Shown piece after piece: positions 34,739 through 46,055 of a DNA stretch of 64,000 nt. Location: positions 24,097,943 through 24,161,942 of the forward strand of contig NC_135150.1 in assembly GCF_050948215.1 (NCBI RefSeq). Reading direction: 5' to 3'. Under the pieces are notes generated by a model. It was given only the letters and a program-made list of their open reading frames with translations. It was not told the origin of the DNA and ran no database searches. Both the position numbers and the translations under genes were made by a program. The first letter of the stretch is position 1. Every line of letters begins with the position of its first letter. The stretch comes from Halictus rubicundus (Eukaryota; Arthropoda; Insecta; Hymenoptera; Halictidae).

Positions 34739-36828
34739 CTTGAGCAGGAAATTAATTAGCTCGGACACATGTAGCGGCTGCCAGCCCGGAAAATCGATTC
34801 TTTTCCTGCACGTGGATCGCGTGACCCGTCTCCTCGCTCGATCAAACCCTGTCGAGTGTTAAAATTTCAAGACTACGAATTCGTTGCTGAAAGCTGGACA
34901 AAGAGAACGGCAGAGAAAAGTTCATTGTTTTTCCTGTGAATTAGTCTTCGTTCGACGACTTTCCACTGTTGGGCACAACAGGGGACGAACGTTAATTAAT
35001 TAGACTGCGCACAGCACGATTAAGCAATTAATTAAATTAATTAGTGGGAAAACAGAGACGGGTACAGCAGACGCTGCCAGGTCGCGAAAGGCTGTCGTTC
35101 GTTTGTTTTGTTGGATTTTAACGCTAATGGGATTGATTCTGTTTTAGAGGATCTCGTGCAAAAATGTATATTCTCATGTTCACACTTCGGTGATGGTCGA
35201 AACATTTTTATTAGACGAGGAATTGCGAATCTGGAAGTTTTAATTTTTAGTTATTATAGCGAAAATATGTTCTAAAGTGTTGCTTAAACTTTGACAACGT
35301 TACTCCACGCTTCGCTTCGATTATTAAACGTTAACGAACTACTTAACGGTACTTGGTCTACATTTTTTCAGCTCATTTAATATTCGTGTAACCACACGAA
35401 TGTGACGCGATAAAACCTACTCTGAATAAAATAAAACAAACGAGAATCAAATTACCCCGAATCGATAACAATAATAATGTAAATTTTCGTTTCACTTCGT
35501 CGGCACTTCTCTTTACGACTTAACAAAATAAACAAAATTTCCGCAGAACTTCTGGTCGAGTGAAAATGTCACCTAACAAAGTAGTCTATCCGTGCGCAAC
35601 AATTGCCAGCGTTTACGCTTTTGCTACGTTTAAGAAACGGGACTTTGAATTTCACCGATCCGTCCAAATAAATCGGCGAGGCTAAGTTCGCCTATAAAAT
35701 CACGATTGCAGCGAGGACGGTCCCGCAGTGTCCAATCAGCTGAGCTCAGAGAGCTCCGGCAATCTTTTCGCCGTGGACTATCGAAGCGAATTGTAACAAA
35801 CGACAGTTTGATCGAGCCATGTAAAGCGGGCTCGATTATAGTTGTCCGGGGTGGCCGTCGCGGCGACGATAACAATCAGATTAAAAACCGAGATAGTTCG
35901 GGCATTATCCCTCCCCCCTGGGAGGGGGGAGCCGTCCATTAAGTTCGATCGGAAGACCGCAATTTCCCCGAGTCACGAGCGCGAGCAAGCATCCCCAAGT
36001 TTTCGAGAGCCCTCTGGGCTGCGAACGAGAAACCCATCGCAGTTTTAATCTGGAAGCGATACGCATTCTGGAGCGAGTCACGATCTGTGACGGTGGAAAA
36101 ACGCGGAACTCGATCGTCGTGGAACGTCCAGGACGCTGATCGTAAAGCTACGTTTATTATAGTGCTTGGCTGCCCGACTGATTTCACCGATGGGTATCGT
36201 AGTCGTCGTCGTCGTCGCGAATGTCATACTATCCTAGACACGTACACGTCCGTGGATAATCACGTCGGATACACGTGACCGATCCACGGCGAAGATCTCG
36301 TTGAAGGATCGATCAACGTTACCGTTATCATTAGTCGCTTTGCTCGTGCCCGTGACTCTAATATATCATGCACCGACGGGTGCACGGATGTTTATACGAT
36401 TTTTATTATTGCTCGCGATAAATTACCGCGGAACTTTTCAGGAAATCGGTTTTCTCGTTCGACCTTCTGATGAAAATTCCCGCTCAAACACACGGAAATT
36501 GTATAAATATCCGCTGGCTATTTATCGGCTTAGAAGATTGCTACAGAGGTTGTGTATTGGGAGTCGAACACGGTCCCGACGAGCCGTGACCTTTACCCTT
36601 TATCGGAGCGCTACTGGTACCGCCGATTAGGTGCAAGAATAGAACCCGGGCAATCGATGTGTTTTCGTGACTCGGGAATTACGTATCTGGCTGGGGAATA
36701 TTTTCGGCACGAGTGCACAGGTTTCTTCGCACTTTTCCATCGAAAACCGCAGATAAAACACGCACTCCGATCAATAGGATTAAATGAAAATCGATAAAGA
36801 AGGAATTTATACCATGTTACGTAGTTTC
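34198..36828. other. Unique sequence with one compound microsatellite
   Basis: No gene recognised. GC-rich islands at 34370-34640 and 35640-36620 have short open frames on both strands without motifs. GGGAGG/CCTCCC words at 35911-35930 can form a small hairpin. Confidence 0.4.
34658..34738. repeat. Compound GA / CT microsatellite with inverted arms
   Basis: A (GA)6 run, then GTGTGTGTTCG, then (CT)n of about 25 units. The GA arm can pair with the CT tract. It causes artificial Ser-Leu and Glu-Arg ORFs. Confidence 0.92.
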
Positions 36829-37071
36829 TTAACACGTTGAATGCCACGTCACCCATATGTGGGTGACGGAAGTATTTGTGCAGGTTTTGAAATTAATTTC
36901 TACGTTGATATATTCATTGTACTAAACTTGATTAGGATCTGTAACATACAAGAAAGTTGGAGGATTACTCATTATCGTGCATTTTATTTTTTGCAATTTT
37001 TATTTCATTGAATAACTTACTTTGATTTTGTGGAATTTTTGGGGTTTCTAATTTGGCGATCGAAGTGTTAA
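36829..37071 (+). mobile_element. TTAA-flanked MITE, family V copy 1
   Basis: 243 bp; left end TTAACACGTTGAATGCCAC, right end TCGAAGTGTTAA. A perfect 20-bp palindrome, ending in GGGTGAC, sits 20 bp inside the left end (36848-36867). The homologous copy at 45810-46055 is in opposite orientation and has the same palindrome with one compensated change at its centre. Confidence 0.75.
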
Positions 37072-37636
37072 ACCATACAATTTGTGAGTAACATTTTCTC
37101 GTATTGTTTGAAATAACCAAGATATTCAGAGCTCGTGGAACACACTGTATGCAATTTCTGCAAGTAAATGAACAAACGCTTTCCACTGGGTTTACAATTT
37201 TTGTAACGAAAAGTTGCGGAAAGACGGACACCGATTTCGCAAAATGAACGATGATCGAGACCGACTGATTGATGGCTGATTAATTGAAAAGATTAGCGCG
37301 CTGTGCAAGCGGCACCGGCGGCGCTTCTCTAAACAGAGAAAGCAAACTCCGCGGCGAACGGTGGAACGCAATTTGCTGACTGTCAACCAGGGCACGTTGG
37401 TTATCGAAAGTCCGTCGCGACAAGATAATCTTGAATTAACCGTCCGGTAAGTTTAATCAACCGTCCATTCCATAATCCATCGTCGGGAAGTGAATGAAAA
37501 ATCGTTCCGCGATACACACTGGTGTACGAAAAAGCCTCGTGCACCCGACGACCTATGAAATTTAATTAAAAAATCGTTCGGTGATGTTTGCACCCGTTCA
37601 CCGGCTCCATAGTTGCGACGACGCAGGTGACATGAA

Positions 37637-37669
<33 letters not shown>

Positions 37670-38270
37670 CGATGGGTCGCCGAAAAATTTAATTGAATAT
37701 CGCTCTAGAACGCTCCACCGTCAAAACACTGGGAAATTTAATTAGTAATCGTTTAATAATGTTTCTATGTCGATCGTCAAGAATTAATTAAAATTCCCCG
37801 ACGATGCAACGAGGCAATTTCGTGTTGATTTTTGTTTTTGCCTCCACCGTTGCCGTTTCTCGTTTTTCATTTTTCATTTTGTTTAGAGCGTCACGGGGCC
37901 TGGCTCCCACTCGAGGTTTTCGCAGTTCCGCGAGAACGATGAAAACACGCTTTCATAACTGGACGATACCGATGACGGCCGTGTCACGTGCGGAACCCCG
38001 TACTCGACTAAATATAGAGCGAAAGGCAATAAATATAGAGCGACGCCGACGCCGGAGAAATCTGAGAAACTATACGACGCCGATCTATCGAACTCCATTC
38101 AAGTTCCCCGCGAAGTTGCAGCCGCGAACTTTCCTTCACCGCTCCTGCCCAGACACGCGAGATACGCCCCGCCATAAGCGAGAAAGCAAATATGAAACAG
38201 ACGCACGTGGTCCGCTACGCTAATTGCCGCTGCGCGTTCGGGAACCAGAACGATTGACCAACCTCGTTTC
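37072..38270. other. Unique sequence
   Basis: No gene recognised. A 139-codon plus-strand frame (37804-38223) begins with a hydrophobic stretch and becomes Arg-rich. Codon use is erratic and no motif is visible. Confidence 0.4.
37638..37668. repeat. GA microsatellite
   Basis: Uninterrupted (GA)n of about 15 units. Confidence 0.95.
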
Positions 38271-38334
38271 TTAACACTAAACCTGCCGAGCCTCAAAAGT
38301 AACCAATACATGCTGTCTTATTAAAATGCGAAAG
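38271..38334 (+). mobile_element. Family Z/Y-related left-end fragment
   Basis: TTAACACTAAACCTGCCGAG followed by unrelated sequence and a truncated family A element. Confidence 0.5.
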
Positions 38335-38431
38335 AGTCCGAGGCCCCTCGCGAGGTATACGTCGCGGTAGTGGGGATAATTCTGCGACGTTTGTCGTCTA
38401 GGCCTTGGCGACATATATAGAGAAATCACTG
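38335..38431 (+). mobile_element. Family A MITE, right half
   Basis: CCGAGGCCCCTCGCGAGGTATAC through TATATAGAGAAATCACTG, followed by TA. The left half is missing. Confidence 0.75.
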
Positions 38432-38520
38432 TATCTTCCAGCCGGTATACAATGTCCCTGGCCGGGGCCATGTTTTGGACATATATCGAATAGACACTGC
38501 ACAGATCCGAGGATTGGGCT

Positions 38521-38727
38521 TTAACACTAGGTTTACGGAGCATTAAATATGAGTATTTTACATTACTTTATAAAAATAAGAAGAATGTGTCTATCCAAGT
38601 TTTCAGCCATTTTTTAAATAATATATACCTGAGGAAATAAGTTTGTTGAGTAATTCCACGTAGATGGATCTTCACAATCTCAATAATCGTAAATTAAAAA
38701 TACTAGGTCCCGTAAACCTAGTGTTAA
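38521..38727 (+). mobile_element. TTAA-flanked MITE, family Y (best preserved copy)
   Basis: 207 bp with ends TTAACACTAGGTTTACGG and CCGTAAACCTAGTGTTAA, a near-perfect inverted repeat. The interior holds the TTTTTTAAATAATATA site that is occupied in the copy at 20204. Confidence 0.88.
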
Positions 38728-40945
38728 ATATGGTATTTGTAATATTGACATGATTCTCACGAATCACCTCCGAAAATCGCACAAAATCAAAACAATCTAG
38801 TTAGTGGATAGAGAACATTTATCCAAGTACTCTTTCAACCCTGCACTTTTCGATTCTAATAAAAATTAATGTCCAAACGTAAACCTGTCATTCATATATG
38901 ATCGACGTGGCAGTCGACATGATAAACGTTCCAGACGAGTCAATTCCACGCGACTTTTATTATCCAGATTCTAAAGCGTCTGTTCTACGGGTTTCCATAA
39001 AAGTTTTACGGGAGCATATATTTCGCTAAATGGAACAAATTCTTTCTAAAAACGAAGTATAACTGTTTATTTCGACTCCCGGTGCCGAACGTTCAATTTT
39101 TATGCAACACTTGTCGATGCAATGCAACTGATCGCGCCGGTGCAACAACGAGTGCCTCGGGCTGAGGAAAAAGGCCGTAAAATTCGACGAATATATACTG
39201 GCGTGCATTTTAAACGCGGAATTCAATAAAATATTTAACCCTCGTGTGCCGAGGCGAACGTTCGCCCGTTTCTGTTTTAGATACCGTAAAGTTTTTAATG
39301 CGGCGATGCTCGTGATGTATTTTCATGCGCTCGTTCGAAGTATGGCGTTATGAATAAAAAATAATCGACTCTACTTTGACGGTTAAATCATCATTCATGA
39401 AGCTGACGATCGACACATTCGAGTCTCGTGATGGCAACGCTCCAGGCTTCATTTCGTTTATTCTATTCTATTTAAAATAGTAAAATATTTTTGTTAATTG
39501 AAAGGTGTTAAGTTATACGCGTGTTTTTAATTGGCGTTACTTCCAAGCACGATGGCTCAGTCTGTTGTTTCTTTCGGTTAAAAAGTAACGTAAGGTAAAA
39601 TATTTTTTGTTGTCAAGCGAGAGGGGTTGAATTATATCCGCGCTTTTAATTGGCGTCGTTATTTCCGAGCGTGGCAGTTTAGTTATCTAGGATTAAAACG
39701 AGAACGAATAAGAATTATAGGGGTATGCTTCGTGCAAACATTTCTGAAGAAGAAATTTGCGAGCAGAGGTAATGCTAATTTTGATGTCTGCCTCATTATT
39801 TCGTTGTTGATCGCAACTAATGACACTAATATTGCATAATAGATATTTTCCGATGGAATATTGTAATTTCAGCCGGACAACTTGCCGCATAAATATTCAA
39901 GAAAAGGGTAATGAAACGTCCCGGCGTTTAATATCGCCGAAGAACAGTATCACAAAGTTGTCGGTCGTCGTTATTGTTTTTATAGCGTGTCGCGGCGGCG
40001 GCGAGCATAATAAACCTGCATCCCGGACCATTAATAATAGCGGCGGTACACTTATTTCCAGGAGGATCGTGATTCAGCGGCCATATGGCGAAATAATTAC
40101 GAGACCGGCGCCATTTTCGCGATGAATATTTAATCAGGATTTACGAGCCAATTCCGTTCGCGGGTTCGGCGCGGTGCCGCGAGCGCAAAAATAGTTTCGA
40201 TGGTGGCCGATACGCTCGATCGGCCATCATCGGCCGCGCTAATGACGAAGATCCGAGCACTTTTAATTTTTGATCGGTTCGCGCCCGCGTGGTGATTACT
40301 AGCGTGATTTGCGTCGATTAAGGGGGCTTCGGTGAAACACGGGTCCATTCGCCGGTTCTATTTGACACGTACAAACGGCCCGCGGAAGAAATTCCCAATT
40401 ATCGGATCGGGACGTGCCGTGAATAATTTCGTTTCGAAGTTTGGCGCCGATCCTAACGCGATTAGCGCGTGCCCTGTGCCCGCTCGTCCTCTCTTGCGCA
40501 AAATTTCCGATCCGTCTTATTTACAGCCGATTTTATACCCCACCGCCACAACCACCACCACCACCGGCAGCAACCGCCGCCGTCGATCGATTAAACGTCG
40601 AAAACGTTATCGAAACCCGCGATTCGAGAACCGCTTTTGACTCGGCCACGGTTTATGAAGTGGCCCCCGCGTCGATTGGTTTACGATTTCACTTCATTCG
40701 AAAGTTTCGAGCGCGCCCCGGAAATTCTGGGACACGTTGTCCGACGCGCGTCGATCGCTTTGAACCCGGCCGCGAACCTCGATGGGAGATATACCGATCG
40801 GGGTGCACGCGAATAATTAATTTCCCCTCGAGGAAGGAAAACGGTACAGCGATCGAATCGAGCGCGGCTTTAAAAGAGAAGTAATAGATTCCCGGTGGAT
40901 AAAAAAAGGGACGATAACGATCCAATCATGCGGTATAGCGGGGCG
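38728..40945. other. Unique sequence
   Basis: Near 39236 TTAACCCTCGTGTGCCGAG followed by the palindrome GGCGAACGTTCGCC looks like another TTAA-type element end, but no matching right end was found. 39890-40900 is GC-rich with open frames on both strands (the longest is 147 codons at 40441) that lack motifs; ACC repeats at 40548-40564 encode Pro/Thr runs. Confidence 0.4.
39478..39700. repeat. Two-copy tandem repeat, 115-bp unit
   Basis: TAAAATATTTTTTGTT plus TTTTAATTGGCGTNRTTNCC recurs 115 bp apart with moderate divergence. Confidence 0.75.
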
Positions 40946-41470
40946 TTAAGAGCCAAGGGTAGTCACGTGACTTTGGCAGAGCCAGCAGGTCATTAACCGC
41001 TGTATAATTTCCGTTGACAGCCATCAGTCACTGACTTAAGATCCGTCTTGCTCTTGATAGATATCACGAATTCTGACGCCAGAAACGTGCTTCAAGATTT
41101 TGGCTTTGTTTCGCAGAGAATAGAATATAGCTCCATTTGTAGCCGGAGATATTTTCTAGCGCGCGCCACTCTCGATTTCGTCCAGAAAACTCATCCAATC
41201 GCATAAAAATGCTTGGATTCCATGGCACGCACATCATCAATTTTTGGGTTACTTCTAACGCTTGTATTATCAAATATCTGCATAATCTCGTCAGCTCATG
41301 ACCAGCGCGCGCTAGATTGAACCTTCCTCTTTCGAACGAGCCCTTTCCTAGCGAAAAATATTCTCATATAAGGACGAAAAGTTGGGGCACGTAAAACCAT
41401 TTTTCGGCCATTTTTGTCGGTAACGTGGTCGCTCTACCTTACCGCGAATGTACGGAGTCCTGGCTGTTAA
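40946..41470 (+). mobile_element. TTAA-flanked TIR element, family X copy 2
   Basis: 525 bp, starting TTAAGAGCCAAGGGTAG and ending CTGGCTGTTAA. Colinear with 2154-2711 including the E-box GTCACGTGAC (40962-40971) and CCAGCGCGCGCTAGATTGAAC. No ORF of substance. Confidence 0.8.
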
Positions 41471-41605
41471 TGAAATAAAAATTGAGAACAATTAAATGTA
41501 CGATATTGAGTAGTCCTCCAACTTTCTTGAATTTTACAGATCCTAATCAAATTGGGTACAATGAATGTATTAACGTAAAAATTCATTTTAAAACTTATAG
41601 GTACC
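41467..41605 (-). mobile_element. Family V fragment abutting family X
   Basis: TTAATGAAATAAAAATTGAG through TTCATTTTAAAACTT matches the interior of family V at 45876-46005. Both V termini are missing. Confidence 0.65.
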
Positions 41606-41812
41606 CCTAATATTACCAAATACCTGCATAATTTCGTCAGTTCGTGACCAGCGCGCGCTAGATTGAACCTTCCTCTTTCGAACGAGCCCTTTTCCAGCGA
41701 AAAATATTCTCATAGAAGGACGAAAAGTTGGGGCACGTGAAACCATTTTTCGCCTATTTTTGTCGGTAACCTGGTCACCCTACCTTATCGCGAATCTACG
41801 GAGTCTTGGTTC
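41606..41812 (+). mobile_element. Family X right-end fragment
   Basis: Repeats the right part of family X (CATAATTTCGTCAGTTCGTG, CCAGCGCGCGCTAGATTGAAC, GGACGAAAAGTTGGGGCACG) and ends near CGGAGTCTTGG without TTAA. It may come from a duplication across the preceding V fragment. Confidence 0.75.
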
Positions 41813-42196
41813 TGCAACTAGTTCGACGCGCGTAAAAGGCTTGCGTGGTTATAGTTGGCGAATCCTTCGCAGGATTGATTACAAGGACATTCCCCTGTCA
41901 TGCTTTCGAGTGAAATGCGATGCTGATCGTTGTTCAAAATGGTTGTTTCGTCTACGGTGTAGTGGGTTGGATGTAATAACTCGAAAGTAAATGTGATGGC
42001 TGAAAAATAAACGAGGAGTAAAAACATTTTGTGTGTGAGAGTTAATTTACGAGAAAATTGTTCGTGATGAAAAAGGGAAGCGAAGGAATGTTTTATGAGA
42101 AGCATTAACAGTGGAAGCGACTCTGTTAATTAGAAACTGTAGAACTCGCGGTTATCGGAGACTCTACATTTTTAATGCTGTCGGAACGAATTCTAG
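41813..42196. other. Unique sequence
   Basis: No feature recognised. Confidence 0.4.
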
Positions 42197-42392
42197 ATCA
42201 GGGGAATCGCCGGATCGGTGGAATTGACTCGAATCGAGGGGAAATGGTTACCCCCTCTCTGCCAGTACCGGATTAGTCACGTGACATTGTGACACATGCG
42301 CGACAGAGCCGAGACGCGTCACGTGACCAGACTGCGGCGGAAACGTGGGGGAATAGACAAAGTGGGGAGACAAGTCTTAATCTGGCGACTGG
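42197..42392 (-). mobile_element. hAT-like MITE, diverged long copy
   Basis: Runs from AGATCAGGGGAATCGCC to GACAAGTCTTAATCTGGCGACTG and is inverted relative to 59624-59752. It carries two GTCACGTGAC palindromes (42276-42285 and 42318-42327) separated by a segment absent from the short copy. The outer terminal bases are eroded. Confidence 0.65.
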
Positions 42393-43589
42393 GAAAATTA
42401 CATATAACAAGTGTTAAAAGTTTGGGGGAGGGGGATAATTCGAAAGTCTAACCAATAAATGTATTCGAATACGTTAGAGCCGTATCGAACGATATGTTCC
42501 AAACGCGAATTCTGCGACATCGACGATCCTCCTCGCGAACCACGTACGAAATCATTTCGCCCGTTAATTACCGGGCGCTTATCCGTCGAAAAAATCGCGA
42601 TTAAATTTGAATAAAACGGCGATCGCGGCTAACGAAATTTGTCATTTCATTAGCGCCGCTGCCGAGTGAAATATTCGAGCGGGGCCGCGTTATTTTAACG
42701 CGATCATCCGCGATGAAAGAAAAAAAAAAATAGGGGAAAAAATAGGCAAGGGACCGTAACGTGTATTTCCAGAGCGGCTCTATCGGCTCGGAACTAATTA
42801 TCTTAATCGGGATTCGCCAGGCCGGATGATTCTCAGCGCCACGGGCGTGTTTAAAGTTTTATTTCGTATAAATGCATTTCGAACGGCTACATTGTCCCGA
42901 CCGCGGTCCCGGGGCTGGTTCGATTGTAATTACTGTCCGCCGAATGAATTCGCGCGACTCGTTCCCTAATAGGATTTTATTGAATCGAAACGTCCGTGTG
43001 TGTGCCGTTCGTTTCAATTTTTTTCCCCTACCATGTACACCGTTTTTCGACTACAGCCCGTCTCTCTTTTTATTTCGCAAATTCGCTGACCTCCTTTCAT
43101 TATTCCGCGCGACCCCCGCCTCGTTTTAGTCCGCTGTACCCGTTAGCCGTTTTTTTTTTTTAAATATATTTTTCGGTGACGATTCGCAAATATTTACATG
43201 GACCGGTGAACCGACGCAAACCCACCGGACTCAGGTGACCGAAGTTTAATAATGCCGTGTGATTCGTGACGCCCTCCGGGGGCATCGGATGATCGACGTG
43301 TCATCCCTCTAAGTAATTACGTTCCATATCTTGCCGGCCGACGCCCTTTGAATCGTCATTAATGACGCATGCCGTCGGGAAAGCGGCTCGGCGATCCCTC
43401 ATGCGCCGACCGATCGAAAATGCAGAATGACCGCTTTACTTCGCCGCCGGCTGATTTCCCGGAAGATTCATCTGCATCGAACACAGCGGATATTCTTAGT
43501 CCGATAAACTATAAACAATCCCTTCTCGTGCGTTAACGTTGGAACCACAGCAGCCGCCAAAATGACGGATTTTTCATATTTGCATGTAG

Positions 43590-43592
<3 letters not shown>
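42393..43592. other. Unique sequence, GC-rich
   Basis: Contains poly-A (42719-42730) and poly-T (43150-43162) runs. No gene recognised. Confidence 0.4.

Positions 43593-43626
<34 letters not shown>
43593..43626. repeat. AT microsatellite
   Basis: (AT)n of about 17 units, directly next to a TA-targeting MITE. Confidence 0.95.
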
Positions 43627-43628
<2 letters not shown>

Positions 43629-43773
43629 CACTAATTTCTCTATATATGTCGGAAGGAGTGGAGAATAAACGTCGCGGAATTATCCCCACTACTGCGGGGT
43701 ATACGAGGAGGCGTCGGACGCCGAGGAGTGTAAATAAAACACGGGTATGTCTTCTGCGCGAAACTCACTCAGG
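43629..43773 (-). mobile_element. Family A MITE next to an AT microsatellite
   Basis: Left end GCACTAATTTCTCTATATATGTC, then ACTGCGGGGTATACGAGGAG and GGCGTCGGACGCCGAGGAG in reverse orientation to the other copies. The far end is truncated near CTGCGCGAAACTC. Confidence 0.75.
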
Positions 43774-44253
43774 AAAAAATCAAAGAATTGCAATGGGAAG
43801 TTTTACCGCACCCCCCGTACTCACCGGATGTTGTTCCCTCTGATCTTTTCAGAATTGGATTAGAACAGTTCCTCTAAAAATATTTTCCTCCCACTAATTG
43901 TGGACCAAACAATAAAATTTTTACACTGCTTCTCGCTGATGAATTACAAGATAAATTACAAAATAATGAATTTCTTAGCTTCTTCTGAACTATCTTCTGA
44001 ACCAACTCAATATTTTGGACTATCATCTTTTCAGATCTCTGGAACATTATTTAAGAAATAAAACATTCCGTAGAAGATGCAAGGAGGCACCTTGAGTCAT
44101 ATTTTGCTTGAACCCTGGATTTCTATGAGAGGGGGATTGAAAATTTGCAGGAAAGATGGCAAACTGTCCTTGATAATGACGGAGATTGTATAATAAATTA
44201 AGAAATGAAAACTTGAATTTACTACAAAGTTTGTTTTAGATTTCCCCCCTAAG
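43774..44253. other. AT-rich sequence with possible transposase remnants
   Basis: No clear feature. The translation near 43790-43860 contains a stretch resembling the PHSPDVVPSDLF word of mariner-type transposases, with a frameshift and no continuation, so it may be another decayed element. Confidence 0.35.
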
Positions 44254-44365
44254 GGTTTTTCAGTAAGGACATAACAGCTTTAAGTTAAAAAACGAACACA
44301 TAATAATTGAAATATCGCGCTGAAATTTATTAGGGTTGTAGTACACACTTTACATTCTTATTGAA

Positions 44366-44541
44366 TTATGTGTGGATTTCGATGTCGTTCGTATGACCTC
44401 CACGGGCACGACGGCAGCATTCGATTCGTTGCCTCCAATTTTCAACTACTCTCCCACACATATCAGCCGGAATGTTGTTAATTTCGTGTTGAATATTGTT
44501 CTTGAGGTCGTCTAACGACCTTGGATGGTTGGCATACACCT
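44366..44541 (-). pseudogene. Mariner-like transposase C-terminal fragment (left arm)
   Basis: The minus frame, from VYANHPRSLDDLKNNIQHE to a TAA at 44366, reads through INNIPADMCGRVVENWRQR to GGHTNDIEIHT. The order of a linker helix (LDDLKNNI), a VVENWRQRI helix and a terminal GGH motif is typical of the C-terminus of insect mariner-type (DDE/D) transposases. The fragment begins inside the protein at a poly-A run, lacks all catalytic residues and cannot be functional. Confidence 0.75.
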
Positions 44542-44549
44542 TTTTTTTT

Positions 44550-44723
44550 CCTGTCGAATGGCCGCCTCGCTCATGTGATTCGACGCCGTTGGATTTTTTC
44601 TTGTGGGGCTACCTTAAGTCAAAGGTGTATGCCAACCATCCAAGGACGTTAGACGACCTCAAGAACAATATTCAACACGAAATTAACAACATTCATATGA
44701 ACGACATCGAATTCCACACATAA
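44550..44723 (+). pseudogene. Mariner-like transposase C-terminal fragment (right arm, internally deleted)
   Basis: The plus frame contains PPRSCDSTPLDFFLWGYLK, the block around the third catalytic Asp of mariner-type transposases, with the Asp intact in SCD. It continues into VYANHPRTLDDLKNNIQHE and then jumps from INNI to a shortened end, MNDIEFHT-stop. It has lost about 28 residues that the left arm keeps. The N-terminal DNA-binding region and first two catalytic acids are absent. Confidence 0.8.
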
Positions 44724-44845
44724 TTCAATAAAAATGTAAAGTGTGTACTACAACCCTAATAAATTTCAGCGCGATATTTCAATTATTATGTGTTCATTTT
44801 TTAACTTCAAGTTGTTATGTCCTTACTGAAAAACCCTTTATTTCG

Positions 44846-44909
44846 ATAATCGTAAAATAAGAAATCTGGAATCGGTCATTTTGATCGGCGATGGTAGGTT
44901 TAGTGTTAA
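44846..44909 (+). mobile_element. TTAA-type MITE right-end fragment (Y/Z-like)
   Basis: TCATTTTGATCGGCGATGG then TAGGTTTAGTGTTAA. It shares its words with the sequence just left of 12520. Only the right end is present, directly beside the mariner foldback. Confidence 0.55.
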
Positions 44910-45323
44910 TTCGCGAACGGAGGTCAGCCGAGGCGAGAATTCTTCATAGTCGGTGTGCAACGATCGGCCTTTGACCGTTTCTCGAAACAGCGTTCCGCCA
45001 TTCGAAAGGATCGCACAGGCGAGTCTCTATCGGCCGGAGGATTGATCGGACCCCGCTCGACTTCTTCGTTCCGCGTTTACCGCCTCATCGAAATCATTAC
45101 GATATCGTTCGCCGAGCCATTCGGCCAGCTTCCGACGGTCATTTTCCCGAGGCACCGGGATCGATCGACGATCCCTCACGCGATCGAGAGATCCCCGCTC
45201 GAGCGTCGCCGTCGACGCCGTGCAATCTCTTCGTTTCCTTCGACGCTTTTCTCTCGCGTCTCCCATTTCCACCGCCTCGGGCTTTTTCCCTCACACGCGG
45301 ACGCCCCCTTGCTCCACGCTCGA
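44910..45323. other. GC-rich unique sequence
   Basis: Open frames on both strands (142 codons plus, 86 minus) with Arg/Ser bias and no motif. No gene is called. Confidence 0.4.
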
Positions 45324-45499
45324 TATACTGGGTGTTTCCGAACCAACGACTGGTCAAAGCGTGATTCCACGAGAAACGATTAATTAAGGTAGACTCCACG
45401 AAGAAATATTATGTTGGACTCTGCATTTTTCTTTTTCGAAGTAAGAATACAATAGACATCGTTTATATTTATTTAATTTCAATTTCACCGGTGTACCGA

Positions 45500-45800
45500 C
45501 ACTCTACTTTCATCTAACTTCAATTTAACCCTTATATCAATAATCTACTTTCACGGGATTTCAATTTAATACCTTACTTTCGTTCATTTCAATTCTACTA
45601 TTATATCAATATCCTACCTTCATCTACCTTTAATTTAACCCTTATATCAATAATCTACTTTCATGGAAATTCAATTTAATACCTTACTTTCGTTCATTTC
45701 AATTCTACTATTATATCAATATCCTATTTACCTTCATCTACTTTTAATTTAACCCTTGCGTCAATAGCGTACTTTCACCTAATTTCAGTTCAACATTTAC
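45500..45800. repeat. Irregular tandem repeat, 110-114 bp unit
   Basis: TTAACCCTTATATCAATA recurs at 45525 and 45635, and as TTAACCCTTGCGTCAATA at 45749. TTCATCTA and TCTACTTTCA words are interspersed. Confidence 0.8.
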
Positions 45801-45809
45801 TCACTTCCA

Positions 45810-46055
45810 TTAAACACTTTGACTGTCAAACTAGAAACCTCAAAAATTCCATATAAGCAATCAAGGTGTTATTTAATGAAATAAAAATCGAAAACAATTG
45901 AATGTATGATATTGACTAGTCCTCCAACTTTCTTACATTTTAGCGATCCTAATCAAATTTGGTACAACGAATGGATTAACGTAAAAATTCATTTTAAAAC
46001 TTGGACAAATAATACAGTCACCCACATGTGGGTGACATGGCAGTCAACGTGTTAA
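45810..46055 (-). mobile_element. TTAA-flanked MITE, family V copy 2
   Basis: 246 bp; ends TTAAACACTTTGACTGTC and GGCAGTCAACGTGTTAA. The perfect 20-bp palindrome is at 46017-46036 (CCCACATGTGGG core). Inverted relative to 36829-37071. Confidence 0.78.

Larger units (their letters stand above)
44254..44842. mobile_element. Mariner-like foldback: two inverted transposon 3' ends
   Basis: The left end AAGGGTTTTTCAGTAAGG and right end CCTTACTGAAAAACCCTT are perfect inverted repeats, and homology continues inward for most of each arm. The arms are two copies of the 3' end of one transposon placed tail-out. The left arm reads as coding on the minus strand, the right arm on the plus strand. The loop near 44541-44630 holds unpaired sequence. 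Transcripts would form a long hairpin. Tc1/mariner membership follows from the transposase pieces listed separately. Confidence 0.85.

Noticed and set aside
39236..39390. Another TTAA element starting TTAACCCTCGTGTGCCG
   Set aside because: No matching right terminus was found, so an element cannot be delimited.
43790..43860. Additional mariner transposase piece (PHSPDVVPSDLF-like)
   Set aside because: Only about a dozen residues resemble the family and a frame change is needed; too short to call.
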